This document shows, one piece after another, positions 35,031 to 47,214 of a stretch of DNA of 64,000 nucleotides. This DNA comes from Zeugodacus cucurbitae (lineage: Eukaryota > Arthropoda > Insecta > Diptera > Tephritidae): NCBI RefSeq assembly GCF_028554725.1, contig NC_071668.1:26390501-26454500 (forward strand), given 5' to 3'. The number at the start of each line of letters is the position of its first letter. Position 1 is the stretch's first letter. The notes beneath the pieces are model-generated. The model had not been told where the DNA came from. It saw nothing but the letters and a program-made list of their open reading frames with translations, and did not search any database. Position numbers and translations under genes: made by a program.

Positions 35031-37699
35031 TTTTTTTTTTTTTTTTTGTTTTAAATGATGTGCATATATAGAAAGGAGTATGCTTCTGACATAAAATCGT
35101 AGTCCAAACTTTGTTGACGAGGTAATAAATTGAATGGGCAATAATTGAAACAATATGAAATTTCATTGAAAAATTAACATCTCGAAATCGCTTTGTTCAA
35201 ATCATTGCCTTTCATAATATAATCTGTTTTGTAAACACCAAATACAATAAATAAAACTATTCTTAGTTTTTTAGTAGTTGCGGTTTGAAATGTACCCAGC
35301 AGATGAACTCTGTAGTTATAAGCTAGCCGAAAACGAATATGAGTCACAAAACCAACGAGTCACCAGATTGTCTCTTTTCGAAACAAGTAACTGGTATTCC
35401 TTAAGTGTGGATATGTAGGCTGACAATAGTCTGGCACATTGGTATAAATCAGATTACTTTCTGACTAGTCCAATGCTGACGAGTTCCTATTTTTCCTAAC
35501 TAATTTAGAGTTTCACCGCTGGGTATATTTACAAATGTGTTCGACAATTCACCATGTCAGAGTAAAATGCCGATAAATGGTCGCTTGACACCTGCTGGAT
35601 ATTTATACCAAAGGCTAATTGGCAAAAACAATTGTTTGAATGTAGATTTTGTTCCAGTAAGCGGCAGTTTGGGATGACATTTGCATTAAACAATAGGCAT
35701 TCCTCACGAGGCAAAAGGGTTAATACATAAAATTAAGTGAGAATTCGGATAAAGTTGTAAGCAAACACATCAGATAAATTAAGGGTGACCCATAAAAGCT
35801 GTGTAGTTGATGAACGATGCTTTGGAACAAACATAAATATAATTCGATGTATTTGCTATGATTGTGTGTGCTTTAATTTATGATATTTATTTATGGTGCA
35901 TTTGAGGCAAATTTGGTGTTTAATCCGTACGTTATTTTGATACTGTATTGAGGACCTAAACGAATTTTTTTGGAAATTACTTATTTGGTCGCACTAATTA
36001 AATTGTTTGAGGCACTTAGTTATTTGTTAGTTCAGGATATCTTTTATTGAATTATTCGATAAGATGACGTATATTTTATCACTCATGTGACACTTCCCAT
36101 GGAATTCCCCATTAATTCAATATACATACATACCTCACTCTTAAGAATTATTACCCTTTGCTAAATCTCAGCCAATATCTGGCGCTTAGCAGTCGCTTTG
36201 AACAACTTATCAGCCACTCCTTACCAACACATATCACGAATATATACATGTACATATGTCTGCGTAGACTTAATGCTCTGCTTATTCCATTGAATGGTCT
36301 GTTTGTATACAGACGCCTAAATTCTTGTGCTTACATCAACCATTGTTTAACTAGACTACCTAGGCGTGCGTTCGTGTGTGTGTTTCCACATTAATTCGTG
36401 ACTATTTTACTTGCGTATAATTTGCCAAACTCACACAACCACACACACACAATCACAATGCGTCTCGCAGCCAATTGCACAAATCGAAAAGCTCAGAAGT
36501 GTAAAGCACATAAGCGCCAACCCACCAATACAGTTACACAAACGACAATGTCTTCAATACACGACACTGGGGTCCAATTATCCAAAGGGTTTCGCAATTA
36601 TGGTAAATCACAATCGCACTCTGAGCGAATTGGTTACACCAAAATGTGCGTCCAAAGCACCGAGACACACACACCCACACACACGCAGGGATACCTTCAT
36701 TTGGAGATAAGCGCAAATGTGCGCAGCAAAGTGTAGCTGATTACAGTGGCATGCGCCTGTAAGTATGCTGTGAGTGCCTTTTGCGTAAATTGTTTACCAA
36801 TCTCCTTCGAATCGGAATTTCAAATTGTGTGTGTGTGTGAGTATGTGTGGATATGTAAACACATCGTAATTTACACAATTCCATATCATTTTCCCTTCCC
36901 TGCACGTGACCCTCGCCCCTCGCTGTTGGTCCCCTCAATTCAGTCTCTAATCACACACAATTTGTCAACCCTTTAACACATTGTCTTCGCCAAGTCGCTT
37001 CGGCTCGGAATCTGTGCCAATGTCCTTGTCGGCAAGCAAGTTGTCCGTTTAGCTGGTCACATTATTGACAATGGATTGGCTGGGCACTGCTGTCGCTCGC
37101 TCGCAGTGTTTGTTTAAAATTAGGTGCGGGCGGCTGTAATGTATATTGTTGCATGGTCTCGTAAACAGCATTACTCTCACCTTATCGGCAGTGTTGTGCC
37201 GAAAACGATATGCCATTGTGCGATAACATACCACAAATATATACACACGTACATGCATGTGTGTGTATAAATATGTATGTCTCGTCTTTGGCATTGGACA
37301 AACACCCGCAAATGTGTCGCCATATCACAATACTAACTATTTGGTATATTTGAGCTTCTGAGAAAAACTTTATGACTCAATGCATGTAATTCGAGACATT
37401 TTGGGAATTTTATTTTATCCGTATTTTATTGCTGGTCGCTTAAAAAGTAAAGTATAAATATAATTTGTGCGCTGTATGTTTTGTAATCCTTTGTAAATCT
37501 TACAATGGTGAATACATAAATATTACGATAATTTTTTCGAATATTTGTGATTTAGGCAGCGCATAAGGCATCTTAGTTTTGCGTATTTTTAATTAAATCT
37601 TTTGTTTTTCGCCAACATCTCGTCTAAACATTGTTGGAATAGGACTCTAACCTTCAGCCCAAACACTGAATAAGTGTACATCAGTGCCTGTAGCTGACC
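35031..37699. other. non-coding stretch
   Basis: Unique DNA with a T run at 35,031-35,048 and CA/GT-rich tracts at about 36,430-36,460, 36,665-36,690 and 36,825-36,845. The 112-codon frame at 36,398-36,736 covers these tracts and is not a gene. Confidence 0.4.
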
Positions 37700-38040
37700 T
37701 TTTACTGAAAATATCTGAGTTCTTCATGTTCGATATCCGGAGCATCGAAAAGTTATAGTCCGATTTAGACAAGTTGTCCACAAGATGCCACACTTTTACA
37801 CAAATGGTTTTTGACCCTTATTTGGCGACGCCTCGCTCATTTGCCATTTTTTAAAGGGTGAATGCAGCTTGCTTCTGTCATTTCTTTTATAAAATTAAGT
37901 GTTTCTGCTGTTTCCATTAGTGAGCTAACACAACGTTAGTTAGTAATTTTCAACATAGCCTACTTACTTATGCGTTCCTTTATATCAAATATTACCTTTA
38001 TAACTTGGCAATGGTTCGATTTCGCCCATTTTTTTATATT
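37700..38040 (+). repeat. TCTCGCAA-family repeat, internal piece
   Basis: Family text ('ttcatgttcgatatccgg', 'tttttgaccc', 'gtgagctaac') is followed directly by another copy that starts with its own ACTCTCGCAATTTATT motif at 38,046. Confidence 0.7.
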
Positions 38041-39508
38041 TTTAAACTCTCGCAATTTATTTATTTAAGATAACATACAATTCGTCGCGTATATTCGGTA
38101 TAAAGTCCACTAGAAAACCGCAATTCATTATATATTGTATATGGATTATTTCTGGACCGTTTTCATCCATTTCCGCTACCAAGCTACATTAAATTAAAAA
38201 TTTTACGTTTACTTAATTTTGCTAATATATCTAACATCTTCTTCTTGACTGGCGTAGATACCGCTTACGCGATTATTGTCGAGTCAGCGCGCCACCCATT
38301 TCTCCTTTTAGCAGTTTGGCGCCAATTGGTAATACCAAGCGAAGCCAGGTCTTCTCCACCTGGTCCTTCCTTCGGCTTCCACCAGCGGGTACTGCATCCA
38401 ACTCGTTCAGAGCTGGACCACTTTCGTCCATTCGAACAACATGACTTAGCCAGCGTAGCCGCTGTATTTTTTTCGCTGGACTACGTCTATGTCGTCGAAT
38501 AACATATACAGCTTATCGTTCCATCGTCTGCGGTATTTGCCGTTGCCAATGTTTAAGGGACCGTAAATCTTTCGCAAAACCTCTCTCTGGAAAACTCCTA
38601 GTGCTAGCCTCATCGGATGTTGACATCGTCCATGCTTCTGCACCATAAAGAAGGACACGAATGATGAGGGACTTGTAGAGTTTAGTTTTTATTCGTCGAG
38701 AGAGGACTTTACTTTTCAATTGCCTACTCAGCCCTCAGTCCACCTGTTGGCAAGAGTGATTCTGCGTAGGATTTCAATGCTGACATTATTATCGGTGTTG
38801 ATGCGGGTGCCTAGGTATACAAAATTATCTACAACTTCAAAGTTATGACTGTCAACAGTGACGTGGGAGCCAAGACGCGAGTGCGCTGCGGCACACTGAT
38901 AAGGTCCAATCAGTTTGTTGACGGTGGGCTTTAGTTTTCGTCGGGCATGCTTTCTTCTTACCATATTCTACAAAGAAGTTAAAGCATGCGCCTTATCAGT
39001 TCTTCGACGCCGTATTTGAATAGCTCGGCCGGTAATCCATCGGTCCCACCGCTTTGTTGTTCTTCAAACGGGTAATTGCTATTCGAATTTCTTCTTCATG
39101 GTCGGGTAATGGAATATCTATTCCATCGTCATCGATTGGGGAATCCGGTTCGCCATCTCCTACTTTCACTGCCATTCAGCAGGTCGGAGAAGTGTTTCCT
39201 CCATAATCCCAGTATGCTCCGTTACCAGATTACCTCCTCGGTCCCTAAATCGTAAATCGCCTAATATTTTCTTAAAATTTTTTAGCATTACCCATGTCGA
39301 GCAGATTGTCAAGGAAATATTGGCCTGATTTTGCCCATTTTTGGCACAGAGGCACACTATTAGTAGCAACACATGTCCTATGAATTTATTTATGTATTTA
39401 CCGATATTTTCAACAAGAAATTAAACAAAATCTTGAAGTCCTCATGTTCGATACCAGGGACCCCCGAAAGTGCCGCAATGAAAATGTAGTATGTTATGAT
39501 ATCTTATA
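38041..39508 (+). repeat. TCTCGCAA-family repeat, copy 7, split by an RTE-like element
   Basis: Starts at ACTCTCGCAATTTATT and runs to about 38,227. It resumes at about 39,311 (AAGGAAATATTGGCCTGA, shared with 23,642) and ends near 39,508. The module region and tail are absent. Confidence 0.78.
38228..39310 (-). pseudogene. RTE-like element, internally deleted (copy C)
   Basis: Read on the minus strand from about 39,310. The start matches copy B near 21,790 ('gggtaatgct'). A segment encoding RGGNLVTEHTGIMEE follows, then RKLKPTVNKLIGPYQC. Here the frame jumps from the fingers of the reverse transcriptase directly to HSRLGSHVTVDSHNFEVVDN, so the palm with YADD is deleted. The C-terminal block (KVLSRRIKTKLYKSL, MSTSDE, RRRWNDKLYMLFDDIDVVQ) and a GAAGAAGAA-type tail at 38,228 complete it. 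It lies in a TCTCGCAA repeat, opposite to that repeat's orientation. Confidence 0.85.
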
Positions 39509-39509
39509 C

Positions 39510-41700
39510 ATACATATTTGAAAGGTCTTGACATTACCTACAAAACGACGCTATACATGATTAGTTTGGATATTGCGTTCAACAGGTATAGACGTGTTAA
39601 CATGGAGTTTACTAACGCCGAAATAATTCGCACCATTTTAACGTTTTCCTTCGTTAAAGGCAAATCCGCTAGAGAAACGTTCTGTGAGATTAATGGTGTT
39701 TTGGGGTATAGTACTCTATCACTTTGAACTGTGGAGGAATGGTTTCGACGATTCAGAGCGGGTGAAAACGACACAACGGTGTAATCGAACATTTTATACT
39801 CTCGCAATTTATTGAAGAAATTTTATTAAGATAACGCACAAATTTACCCATAAATTCGTGCATAAAGTTTAATAGAATAACAAAAATCGTCCTATATAGT
39901 GTATGAGGGCTGAGGTAATTCCTGAACCGATTTCATTCAATTTCACCAGCAAGGTACACTATATCCAATATTATACGCACACTTAATTTTGCTAAGATAT
40001 ATCACATATTAACCAATAAATATATGCGTAATAAAGCCCAACGAATTTTTGAAAAACCTTTAATTAGGTATATGGGAGCTAGGGGATGATATTTTTGCAA
40101 AACCTATAATTATGTATATGGGAGCTAAGAGATGTTGTGACCCGATTTTAATAATTTTTGGAACAGAGACACACTATTGGAAGAAAACAATTTCCAATCA
40201 ACAATTGAGAGATTTACCCATATTTTCGGTTAAAATTTAACCTTAGGCGCTGAGTTCAACATGTTCGATATCTGGGGCCTTGAAAAGTTATAGTCCGTTT
40301 TCGACAATTTTTTCACAAGTGATGCCACAGATCATATACTGTATTTGTGTAAAGTTTTATTTCGGTATCATCATTGGTTCCTAATGTATATGTTATAAAG
40401 TGAAGGATTCAGATGGAATTCAAAAGTGAGTTATAAAGAAAGTAGTCGTGGTTGTGAACCGATTTCATCCATTTTCCACACATGTCATCAGGGTGTCAAT
40501 AAAATATTATATACCGAATTTCATTGAAATCTGTCGAGTAGTTCCTGAGATATGGTTTTTGACCCATAAGTGGGCGATGCCACGCCCATTTCCCATTTTG
40601 TAAAAAGATCTGAGTGCAGCTTCCTTCTGCTATCATTTGTGTTTCTGACGTTTCCCGTTAGTGAGTTAACGCACTTTTAGTCATTTTCAACCTAACCTTT
40701 GTATGGGAGGTGGGCGTGGTTATTATCCGATTTCTTTCATTTTTGGACTGTATAAGGAAACGGCGAAAAGCAATTACTGCAGAAAGTTTGGTTTATATAG
40801 CTTTATTGGTTTGCAAGATATATATAAAAAACCTATTTGGGGGCGGGGTCACGCTTTTTTCCAAAAAAATTACATTCAATATCCTAATGCGATCCTATGT
40901 TCCAAATTTTATTTTCATAACTTTATTTATGGCTTAGTTATAGCTCTTTATGTGTTTTTGGTTATCGTCATTTTGTGGGCGTGGCAGTGGTCCGATTCCG
41001 CCCATTTTCGAACTTAACCTTCTTATGGTGCCAAGGAACACGTGTTCCAAGTTTCATTAAGATATCTCAATTTTTACTCAAGTTACAGCTTGCACGGACG
41101 GACAGACGGACAGACGGACGGACAGACAGACATCCGGATTTGAACTTTACTCGTCACCCTGATCACTTTGGTATATATAACCCTATATCTAACTCGTTTA
41201 GTTTTAGGACTTACAAACAACCGTTAGGTGAACAAAACTATAATACTCTCTTAAGCAACTTTTGTTGCGAGAGTATAACAACTGTATCGCTTGAAGCAGC
41301 GATCGACCAGAAGCGTCCAACTTGGCCAACTTGAAGAAGGGTGTAGTGTTCCACCAAGAGAACGCTAGACCACTCACATCGTTAATGACTCGTCAGAAGC
41401 TACGGGAACTCGGACGGCAGGTTTTATCGCATCCACCACATAGCCTGCACATAGCGCCAAGTGACATACCACCTGTTCCTGTCCATGGCGAACGCCCTTT
41501 TTGGTGTAAAGTTGAACTCAAAAGAGGCTTACGAAAAGAGGCTGTCCGAGCTCTTCGCAAATAAGGAAGTTATTACGAAGTTGCCGTCTAGATGGAAACA
41601 GATTATCGAACGAAACGAAGGTAAACTAAGCCAGAAATTGCCACTGAAATGTTAATATTGTGAATAATCCTGTGAACAGGCTGAAAATTAGAACTTCGTA
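39510..41700 (+). mobile_element. mariner (irritans-like) element split by a TCTCGCAA repeat
   Basis: An N-terminal part starts at the ATG at 39,602 (MEFTNAEIIRTILTFSFVKG) and continues in a shifted reading as VEEWFRRFRAGENDTT to 39,783. The C-terminal part resumes at about 41,283: AAIDQKRP, then VVFHQENARPLTSLMTRQKL with the second catalytic aspartate position changed to E, then APSDYHLFLSM and MKLPS-like text (KLPSRWKQIIERN) to 41,655. The middle third of the transposase, including the first catalytic aspartate, is absent. The 1.5 kb between the parts is a TCTCGCAA-family repeat. Outer boundaries are approximate because the inverted repeats were not resolved. Confidence 0.85.
39785..41277 (+). 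repeat. TCTCGCAA-family repeat, copy 8, nearly full length
   Basis: Best copy for seeing the family structure. ATACTCTCGCAATTTATT lies at the head. Three divergent modules start at 40,444 (GTCGTGGTTGTGAACCGATT), 40,712 (GGGCGTGGTTATTATCCGAT) and 40,977 (GGGCGTGGCAGTGGTCCGAT). A GACG/GACA tetranucleotide tract covers about 41,094-41,132, and the terminal hairpin is at 41,244-41,275 (TACTCTC ttaa GCAAC tttt GTTGC GAGAGTA). A short internal duplication of 'tatgggagcta' text lies at 40,060-40,130. The 104-codon frame at 40,703-41,017 is open by chance across modules. Nested in a mariner. Confidence 0.88.
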
Positions 41701-42120
41701 TTTACATATGTACAATACTCCACCTTTCGATCTCATGTCTTTCAAGATGTTCTAATTACAATAAACAAAGCAATAACAGTAATTTTGTGCCATCAAGAAT
41801 ATAACGTTCGCACACACGCTTTGCAACTAATACTGTTGTCAGCCTTACCTGTCATACCCCCGAACCACCGCTGAGTGCATATTCCTCTAAGAAGACTCAC
41901 ATTAAATGCTTTTCCACTCACAACTGTCCGAAATAATTTGTATGCAACAGCAAAAGCACAATACATTTGACAAAGAGTAGAAATCTGGCTGTTGTTGCGC
42001 TGCCAGGTATGCACAATGCTTTAAGAGGTGGGGGGCGTGGCTGTGTGAGCACATAATTATAATTCGAATTGCAAACTCCAGTGTGTGCGTGTGTGTTTTG
42101 ATATGCAAATATGTGGATTT
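41701..42120. other. non-coding stretch
   Basis: Nothing recognised beyond the mariner tail. Confidence 0.35.
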
Positions 42121-42150
42121 CAATTGTGTGTGTGTGTGTGTGTGTGTTTA
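42121..42150. repeat. GT dinucleotide microsatellite
   Basis: An almost pure alternating T/G run. A second shorter one lies at about 42,238-42,250. Confidence 0.85.
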
Positions 42151-43479
42151 GTATGTCATGGGCATTGCTAAATGAGAAAATGCAGAATTTGCAATGCGAA
42201 ATTCAAGCCAAAGCAAAAACGCTTCGATAAATATATGCGTGTGTGTGTGCTAGTATGCTGCTATGTGCGGCTTGCTTTGTATGCGTTGCATGCAACATAT
42301 GCAATATCACACTGACATGCAGCATATGCGGCCTGTTTAAAGCATATGCTATTGCTATTTCTGCTTTTGCTCTGCAGTTATTTGCTTATTTGTTGCACCT
42401 GCGGAGGTGCAGCGAGCGGCAACTTGCAACTCGACAGCTCCAGACCGCAAGCGTAGCGCAGCCAACATTTTCAAGTTGTCAAGTTGTTATTGTTCTTTTT
42501 GTTGTTATATCTCTGCTGCTGCTGCGCTGGTAATCAACAAGAGCGCACACATCTAGCAACAACAACTCGGGCCTATCTGCTGAGCTATCTACGCACATCC
42601 TGTTGGCTGACGCTGGTGAAGGTGAAGTGCTCAGTTAGTATGCGTTGGCAGTGGCACAAAGCTTATGTTGGCATCTTAATCTCGCTGGCATGTAGAACAA
42701 GAGCAAGCAACAACAACACACACATGTTGTATGTTTTATATATGCAACGGCAAAAAGGCATACGCATGCCATTGTAGATCCCTGCAAAACGCACGTGCAC
42801 AGCCGCTCACCTTACATTAGACATGCGTTAGCCAGTATAACAACAACAAACACAACCAACAACGAAGCCAAAAGTCCAGGCGGCTGGGTCACCAGCAACA
42901 TGCGAGTGAGGGCTGCCGTGGGGGCTACTACGGAAATTTGCAAATTTGTAAAGCATTTTGAAATTTAAATCACAAATGTCCAGACAAATCCCTCCACGCG
43001 CTTGTTTGCACTACTCTCGGCGCTTGCTCGGAACTGTTGTTATGCTTACCGTGAGGTGGCAGTGCGTTTGCTGGCACACAAATTGGCTGTCTGGTCGTCG
43101 CACTGCCTGCCGCTCGGCCGGACGGCTGGCTGGCTGGCTGGCAGAGAGAGAGATGGACAAGCGGATAAGCAGTTAAGTTACTTGTGCAAACATATCACAA
43201 ACATTGTAATTACCCACACTTAGTGGCACAGCCAGATATCGGAGTAAATTTATGTCACGTCATATACATTTATATTATATTCGGTATACAAATGTGCAAG
43301 TGTGTGCATTGCCGCTGGCGCACACATAAACAAATTGAATTCGTACATGTTGATTAATGCCGAAGACCAGTGAGCAAATTGCTTAGCGCATACAGTATGG
43401 AAATTTTCGGAGGTATCAATTACCTTTAAGTTTACCTTTCATAATATAGCGGAGTGGTTAGAGCTTCGTATTTCCACTA
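42151..43479. other. GC-richer unique block, no gene called
   Basis: Overlapping plus-strand frames at 42,243-42,777 and 42,958-43,223 are rich in Cys, Leu and Arg and contain GCTGCTGC and GGCTGGCTGGCT simple repeats. None shows a domain. Possibly regulatory or 5' UTR DNA. Confidence 0.3.
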
Positions 43480-43665
43480 AACAGGAAACTATTCGAAAAA
43501 CCATCACCCATCTTGAGAACCCCGCATTCACGGAGACACGAAGACCGTGCGGAGTCGATTCGTCGACGTTCGCAGCAACTCGGGCTGACGTATGGAACGA
43601 CTTGGCTCATTTTACGTCGTGATCTAAAATTGAAAGCGTAGAAAATACAGCTTGTACAAGAACAG
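43480..43665 (+). pseudogene. mariner-like transposase fragment
   Basis: The plus-strand translation reads KLFEKPSPILRTPHSRRHED, then ESIRRRSQQLGLTYGTTWLI, LRRDLKLKA, a stop, and KIQLVQEQ. This is the linker and second helix-turn-helix of insect mariner-like transposases, the same family as the element at 50.6-51.8 kb. A TCTCGCAA repeat begins where it ends. Confidence 0.75.
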
Positions 43666-44388
43666 AAATTTGTTAGAAGCACCGAGGTCCTCATTTTCGA
43701 TATATAGGGTCTTGAAAACTTATGGACCGATTTCGACGATTTTAGAAGGGCGATGCCACTCTTTAAATGCAGTATGTTTGCAAAGTTCTGTTCCGATATC
43801 TTCACTAGTGCTTACTTTATATATTGTAAACGATATACTATAAAGTAAACTATACAGATTGACTTCAAAGTTCTGGTAAGTAGGCGTGGTTGTGATCCGA
43901 TTTGGACTATTTTCATTGGGAAGCTAGGATAATATTATAAACTGAATTTCATTGAAATTGGTCGAGTAGTTTCGTAGTAGTAAATTTAAGCATTTTTAGT
44001 AGTTTTCAACATAACCTTTGTACAGGAGGAGGGCGTGGTTATAATCCGATTTCCTCCATGTTTGAACTGTATAAGGTAGTACCTAAAAGAAACGACTTTA
44101 GAAATTTTCCTTGATATAGCTTGAGTAGTTTACAAGATATGTACAAAAACTTAGTAGGGGACGGGACCACGCCCACTTCCCCCCTAGTGCGATCCTTCAT
44201 ACCAAATTTTACTTCAATAGCTTGATTTATGGCTTAGTTATAGCTATTAATATGTTTTCGGTTTTTTTCATTTTGTGGGCGTGGCAATGGTCTTCGATTT
44301 CGCCTATTTTCATTACCAACCTCCTCAGAGTGCTAAGGAATATGTGTTCCAAGTTTCATTGAGATATTTAAATTTTTACTCAAGTTAT
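43666..44388 (+). repeat. TCTCGCAA-family repeat, copy 9, both ends missing
   Basis: Begins inside the family at 'gttagaagcaccgaggtcct' and runs through GGCGTGGTTGTGATCCGATT (43,883), GGGCGTGGTTATAATCCGAT (44,031) and GGGCGTGGCAATGG (44,278). It ends at 'ttttactcaagtta'. Sub-type shared with copies at 1.9 and 61.3 kb ('aagaaacgac...'). Confidence 0.82.
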
Positions 44389-45897
44389 GTATATATATAT
44401 ATAGAATAAGAGATTTGCCTCATATTTAAATTGAAATTGAAACAAGAAAATTTTACCGATGAATATGCGGAAATTTGGATAATTTTTCTATATAATTTCG
44501 ACAACCATACTACTTCGCAATAGGAAATATTTTGCTGACTGGGCATTCTTATCAGTTTAATTGTGCTCATGAAGGTTTACGTTTATACCAGCGTTCGGCT
44601 TTTACACATATAGTTGCGCAAATATGTACGAGTATGTGAGTTTAGACGTTGAAATATGAAAATTTAATCTACACTGCTGTTCCCCCGCCCATTTGCCACG
44701 TTGGCCAGAGAGCGTGATGTTGATGCTAATTTTGTTTGCTGAATTTTGAAATTACCTCAGTGATATAGGTATTTAATAGTCGGCCCTATTTTAACAGGTC
44801 AAATTTCAATTAATTCACAAGTCGATTATTGTAATTAACTAGATGCGACTCGAGCTTGTTGTAAATAACAGCAAACAACAGCAGCAACAACACTTAAATT
44901 TGCTGTGTATATTTATGGTAAAGATTTTTGTGTGTGATTTACGGCATAGAATGTGATTGTTTTGTGAAATAACAACGGTTAGTCCGAAGTTTAGAGGCCA
45001 TTTCATAGAGCGGGATATTTTATTTCAGTAACACGAAGCTTTGATATATAATTTAGTGAAAGCACATGTTTCTTAGAAGTTTTTAGATTCGTATTTTTAA
45101 AGAAAACTCAAGACTCTTACTACTTCTTGCAGTAGAAACTCGGCCTAATATCTGTTAGCGTTGTAGCTTGCTTTTGAACTCTTCCGGCTCATAATCTGCC
45201 AGTGTTACACCGGTCACATTATTATTATTATTTTTGTACCCAGGAGATTTGAAAATTTAAATACCTGTATGTCAGTCAATTTGCGTCTGCTCGTTGATGA
45301 CGTCTGCAGGGTCATTGGTACGCAATCAATTATCGTATGCATGTTAAGGCAATGGAATTCAGGCATTAATTTGTAATTTGTTTCAGCATACGATAAATAA
45401 TTGCTGGCAAACATGAGCGATTGCTAAATTGTTAGCATCGGCAATACATCAGCGGCATCATCATCATCAGCATCATTTCCGGTGAAATTGGATGTTTGAG
45501 CATTTGCAGCGCTTTCGGCTAATTGTTGTGCTAATATGGCTGGGCAAGGGTACACTTTGGGGCATTCAATTGCCGCGGCCATAGCATCGCTTAAAAGCAT
45601 TTCAATGGCTATTTATGGTCACACACTAAAGCGAAGGTCTCCCATTGCACTGCTACAACTGCATCCGGTCGTCAGCTGGGCATTTGGCTGCGCTTTATAC
45701 CGTTGGCTATTCACCTGTTCGCCAAATGCCGACTCACTGTACACTTGTTCGTATTAGCCACATCAAATTCCGGAAAATCGCTGCTCAAAGCTCAATTGTG
45801 GTCTGTTTCCACTGCGGCCATGGGTTTTGAGTTGTTGAGCGCAAGCTGACGATTTCGAATTAGGCTGAGGTACTAAGGGCTTATGGGAAATATATTT
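44389..45897. other. non-coding stretch
   Basis: Unique DNA with a short TATATATATA run at 44,390-44,402 and a CATCATCATCAGCATCAT run near 45,457. No gene recognised. Confidence 0.4.
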
Positions 45898-46381
45898 TAT
45901 ACGAACGTAACATGTTACGCAGGGTACAATAGTTTTGTGCAACTTACGGTTGTTTATAAAAACTGAAAAAAAATGTTTTTTTTGGGAACCACATAATGGT
46001 TTATTTGTCCGATATTATAAGCAATCTTGAGTTCTCGTTGATTTTCACCTTCCTTAAATTGCTTCTATCACTTCTATCTACTTAATGCCATCGTTTTGAA
46101 ATATAATTTTCCGGGTCCAAAACCTTCCCCAGCTTTAATATAACACATTGTCTGAACTTCTGTGTTCTGTTCACTTGAAGGTAGGTATCCCAGATATTCT
46201 TTTCTCAGCGAATAGTGTTGTTGATAATTAATAATTTGAGGGAATGCTGTTGATTTTACAGTACTTGGGCGGATATACATCCGGTACCGTTCCAATAACG
46301 TGACACCGACTTTCGTAGAAACGGTAAAAGTAATAATTCCATTTCGATTACAGCCGAACTTACTTCCTCCTTACTTGCTAT
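45898..46381 (-). repeat. TCTCGCAA-family repeat, copy 10, highly diverged
   Basis: The tail terminus TATACGAACGTAACATGTTACG (read as two parts around 45,906) is followed by the ACTTACGGTTGTTTAT block. The head end reads 'cagccgaacttacttcctccttacttgct' near 46,352-46,381. The terminal palindrome CGTAACATGTTACG (45,906-45,919) differs from the CGCAACATGTTGCG of copy 6 by a paired change that keeps the stem. The interior is largely unrecognisable. Confidence 0.65.
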
Positions 46382-47214
46382 TTAGCAGAAAGCAGCCCAT
46401 AGCGATTTCTGATCTCTTGCCACCGGTGTAGTACATCCTATTAAAGGACCTGATGGCTTTCATTTAGACTGTGTGTAAAACTGAGCAATCAAACGAGCAA
46501 AATCTTTTATTAGATTACGTAAACATCCCTGAAATAGGAGTGTGTCTACGATGTTTATGTTCTTGCTACAATGCTCACCTTCTTTAACCCTTCGCCTATT
46601 AATCTCTACTTCACCGCCCTTCTCTCTCTACACACACCCACACTAAACGTTCAGCACACTTCGTGATTTAAAGGAAATTGGGCAATTTGCGATGAAACGC
46701 CTCCGGGCGTTTTGTAACTGCTAATCAAGTCAGACGAATCCAGAAGCGAAAAATTATAGCTTCTTGCCTGCATACAACAGCAATTTCATACATACAAATG
46801 TATTGACTCTCATTTCCACTTCATCATCAAATTTAAACTGTTTTGTCGGCAATTAGCTTGATTGGGCTGACTATTCAACAACTCATAGGTGGGTTTGTAT
46901 ATGTAATTATGTGAATATTTCACGTAAATCAAAATCGATTAGGCATATGCATTTCATATTTATCAAAAAAGTAAGTATGTAAGTATGTAAGAGGGAGGGG
47001 ATATGTAAGAACAGCAGTAAATATTTAAAGAACCTAAAGAGCATCTCGATGCCTGCTTAATGATAAATTAATCTAGTCCATGATATGGATCTTATTTCGA
47101 GCAATACTATCAGAATAAATCAAGTACTTAATTCATAGTTTGAAAACTTCTAAGGATTTTACAACTTTCTTAACTTAAGGATTTTACAACAACAGGACTT
47201 TCATAATAAGTCCC
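46382..47214. other. non-coding stretch
   Basis: Unique DNA. A short GTAAGTAT tandem lies at 46,971-46,990. No gene recognised. Confidence 0.4.

Noticed and set aside
36398..36736. 112-codon frame rich in Thr and His
   Set aside because: Most of it is translated CA microsatellite (ACACACACACCC and similar).
40703..41017. 104-codon frame in the dominant repeat, with a parallel 107-codon frame at 57,213-57,536
   Set aside because: The frames coincide in place, but the proteins agree well only in part, other copies have stops and shifts there, and no domain is visible. The DNA module structure explains the similarity better than coding.
34129..41275. Helitron assignment for the dominant repeat because of its terminal hairpin
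   Set aside because: Copies do not start with TC and end with CTRR after a hairpin in the usual way, and they have inverted TATACTCTCGCAA motifs; no Rep/helicase text was seen.
43441..43480. tRNA-like phrase 'gcggagtggttagagc'
   Set aside because: No matching T-arm or acceptor stem follows; the next bases are a mariner transposase fragment.
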